Positions 56,644 through 58,745 of a stretch of DNA of 58,745 nt are shown one piece after another. This stretch comes from Hydrogenophilales bacterium 16-64-40 (GTDB lineage: Bacteria > Pseudomonadota > Gammaproteobacteria > Burkholderiales > Thiobacillaceae), in NCBI GenBank assembly GCA_002256995.1, contig NCGX01000014.1, positions 1-58,745 of the forward strand. Reading direction: 5' to 3'. The notes below the pieces were generated by a model that was not told where the DNA came from, ran no database searches, and saw only the letters and a list, made by a program, of their open reading frames with translations. Every line of letters starts with the position of its first letter. Within the stretch, counting starts at the first letter, position 1. Position numbers and translations under genes: made by a program.

Positions 56644-57474
56644 TCACTGCGTGACACCCCAATCCACCAGCCCGCTGTAGGCGGTGGCCAGCACCACGCC
56701 GCCGAAAATGATGCGGTACCAGGCGAACACCGTGTAGTCGTGGCGGCTGACAAACTTGAGCAGCGTGCGCACGGCAATCAGGGCGCTGACGAACGACGCC
56801 GTCCCGCCCACCACGAACAAGGGAATGTCGCCGGCATCAAACAGCTGCCAGTTCTTGTAGAGGTCGTAGGCGGTCGCCGCGAGCATGGTGGGGATGGCAA
56901 GCAGGAATGAGAACTCGGCCGCCGCTTTTCTCGACAGCCCAAGAAACAGCCCGCCGATGATGGTCGCGCCCGAGCGCGAGGTGCCGGGAACCATCGCCAG
57001 CGCCTGCGCGAAGCCCACCGCCAGCGCGCGGCGCCAGTTGAGATCGTCCACCGTCGGCGTGCTGACGACATGGCGGCGCCGCTCCGCCCACAGGATCAGC
57101 ACGCCGCCGATGATCAGCGCAGACGCCACCACGATGGGGTTGAACAGATAGTGTTTGATTTCCTTGTAGAACAGGAAGCCGAGCACCGCCGCCGGCAGAA
57201 AGCCCGCCATCAGGTTGGTCGCCAGCCGCCGCGACGCCGGCTCGGTGCGCAGCGTCGTCGCCACGTGTCCCAACCGCACCCGGTATTCCCACACCACCGC
57301 GAAAATCGCCGCCAGCTGGATGGCGATCATGAACACTTTGGCCTTCTCGCCGTTGAAGCCCAAGAGCTGCCCCGCCAGGATCAGGTGGCCGGTGCTGGAG
57401 ATCGGCAGAAACTCGGTGACGCCTTCGACAAGGCCGAGGATGAGGGCATGCAGCAGGACGATGGGTTCGGTCAT
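56644..57474 (-). CDS. uppP: Undecaprenyl-diphosphatase
   Basis: A 276-residue BacA/UppP membrane phosphatase with eight helices. The two active-site motifs [17 protein letters not shown] and [15 protein letters not shown] are intact. It recycles undecaprenyl diphosphate for cell-wall synthesis and gives bacitracin tolerance. It starts at ATG 57474, downstream of the thiC terminator. Confidence 0.95.
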   Translation of the reverse strand: MTEPIVLLHALILGLVEGVTEFLPISSTGHLILAGQLLGFNGEKAKVFMIAIQLAAIFAVVWEYRVRLGHVATTLRTEPASRRLATNLMAGFLPAAVLGFLFYKEIKHYLFNPIVVASALIIGGVLILWAERRRHVVSTPTVDDLNWRRALAVGFAQALAMVPGTSRSGATIIGGLFLGLSRKAAAEFSFLLAIPTMLAATAYDLYKNWQLFDAGDIPLFVVGGTASFVSALIAVRTLLKFVSRHDYTVFAWYRIIFGGVVLATAYSGLVDWGVTQ

Positions 57475-57491
57475 GGCGAGGTGTCTGACAT

Positions 57492-57520
57492 AAAAAAAGG
57501 CGCGCCAACTGGGCGCGCCT
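57492..57520 (-). terminator. Rho-independent terminator of thiC
   Basis: On the minus strand AGGCGCGCC and GGCGCGCCT pair around a five-base loop and seven T follow (57492-57498). Confidence 0.85.
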
Positions 57521-57541
57521 GCGGATTATACGACGGGCCGA

Positions 57542-58745
<1,204 letters not shown>

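Overview
The window is a high-GC chromosomal segment that most resembles an obligately or facultatively autotrophic, sulfur-oxidising betaproteobacterium of the Thiobacillus type. The pointers are a form II RuBisCO operon (cbbM-cbbQ-cbbO with divergent cbbR), several CbbR-like LysR genes or relics, a DsrE-like protein, a rhodanese and a TusE/DsrC protein, a RegB/RegA redox two-component pair, and a typical beta-proteobacterial purine gene set. The genus is an inference from gene content; no rRNA or tRNA gene was found.

Region 1 (1-9.6 kb) is an accessory island. An intact CbbR-type regulator is followed by three decayed copies of the 3' end of another cbbR-like gene. Between and beside these copies sit an AbiE-type toxin-antitoxin pair with palindromic operators, a periplasmic DsrE-like protein, and an AT-richer DNA modification/defence module (cytosine-5 methyltransferase converging on vsr, a GHKL ATPase and a Rossmann-like protein). 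Region 2 (9.6-14.4 kb) is a patchwork: a GH144-like glucanase and a Rap1a/Tai-type protein bracketed by a degenerate direct repeat, small membrane and lipoprotein genes, a DedA/TVP38 protein and relics of an arsenic operon.

Region 3 (14.4-24.1 kb) holds a Pho-box-controlled pstS, a SohB protease with a glycerophosphodiesterase, small unknown genes, a diguanylate cyclase, gpsA followed by a HAD phosphatase broken by an in-frame stop, and a patatin lipoprotein. Region 4 (24.2-31.5 kb) is the carbon-fixation and sulfur-relay block: cbbO, cbbQ and cbbM on the minus strand, cbbR on plus, then rhodanese, tusE and a secreted cupin.

Region 5 (31.7-39.3 kb) is purine synthesis: purE-purK on plus, purM-purN on minus, and a striking single reading frame joining an AI-2E-type permease to purC. 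Region 6 (39.3-44.7 kb) carries a hydrolase and a DSF quorum-sensing set (rpfG, rpfC, convergent rpfF).

Region 7 (44.8-58.7 kb) has tauE/EVE/argB, then an apparent copper-handling block: ECF sigma and zinc-finger anti-sigma genes, a Cys-rich RiPP precursor with four EGKCG motifs, its DUF692 (MNIO) maturase, a frameshifted HvfC/BufC partner, a PCuAC copper chaperone and an OprC/NosA-type TonB receptor. RegB-RegA, a Pho-box-preceded secreted GlpQ, uppP and the 3' part of thiC close the window. The strongest candidates for new biology are the EGKCG RiPP/copper block, the permease-purC fusion, and the modification/ATPase island among the lysR relics.
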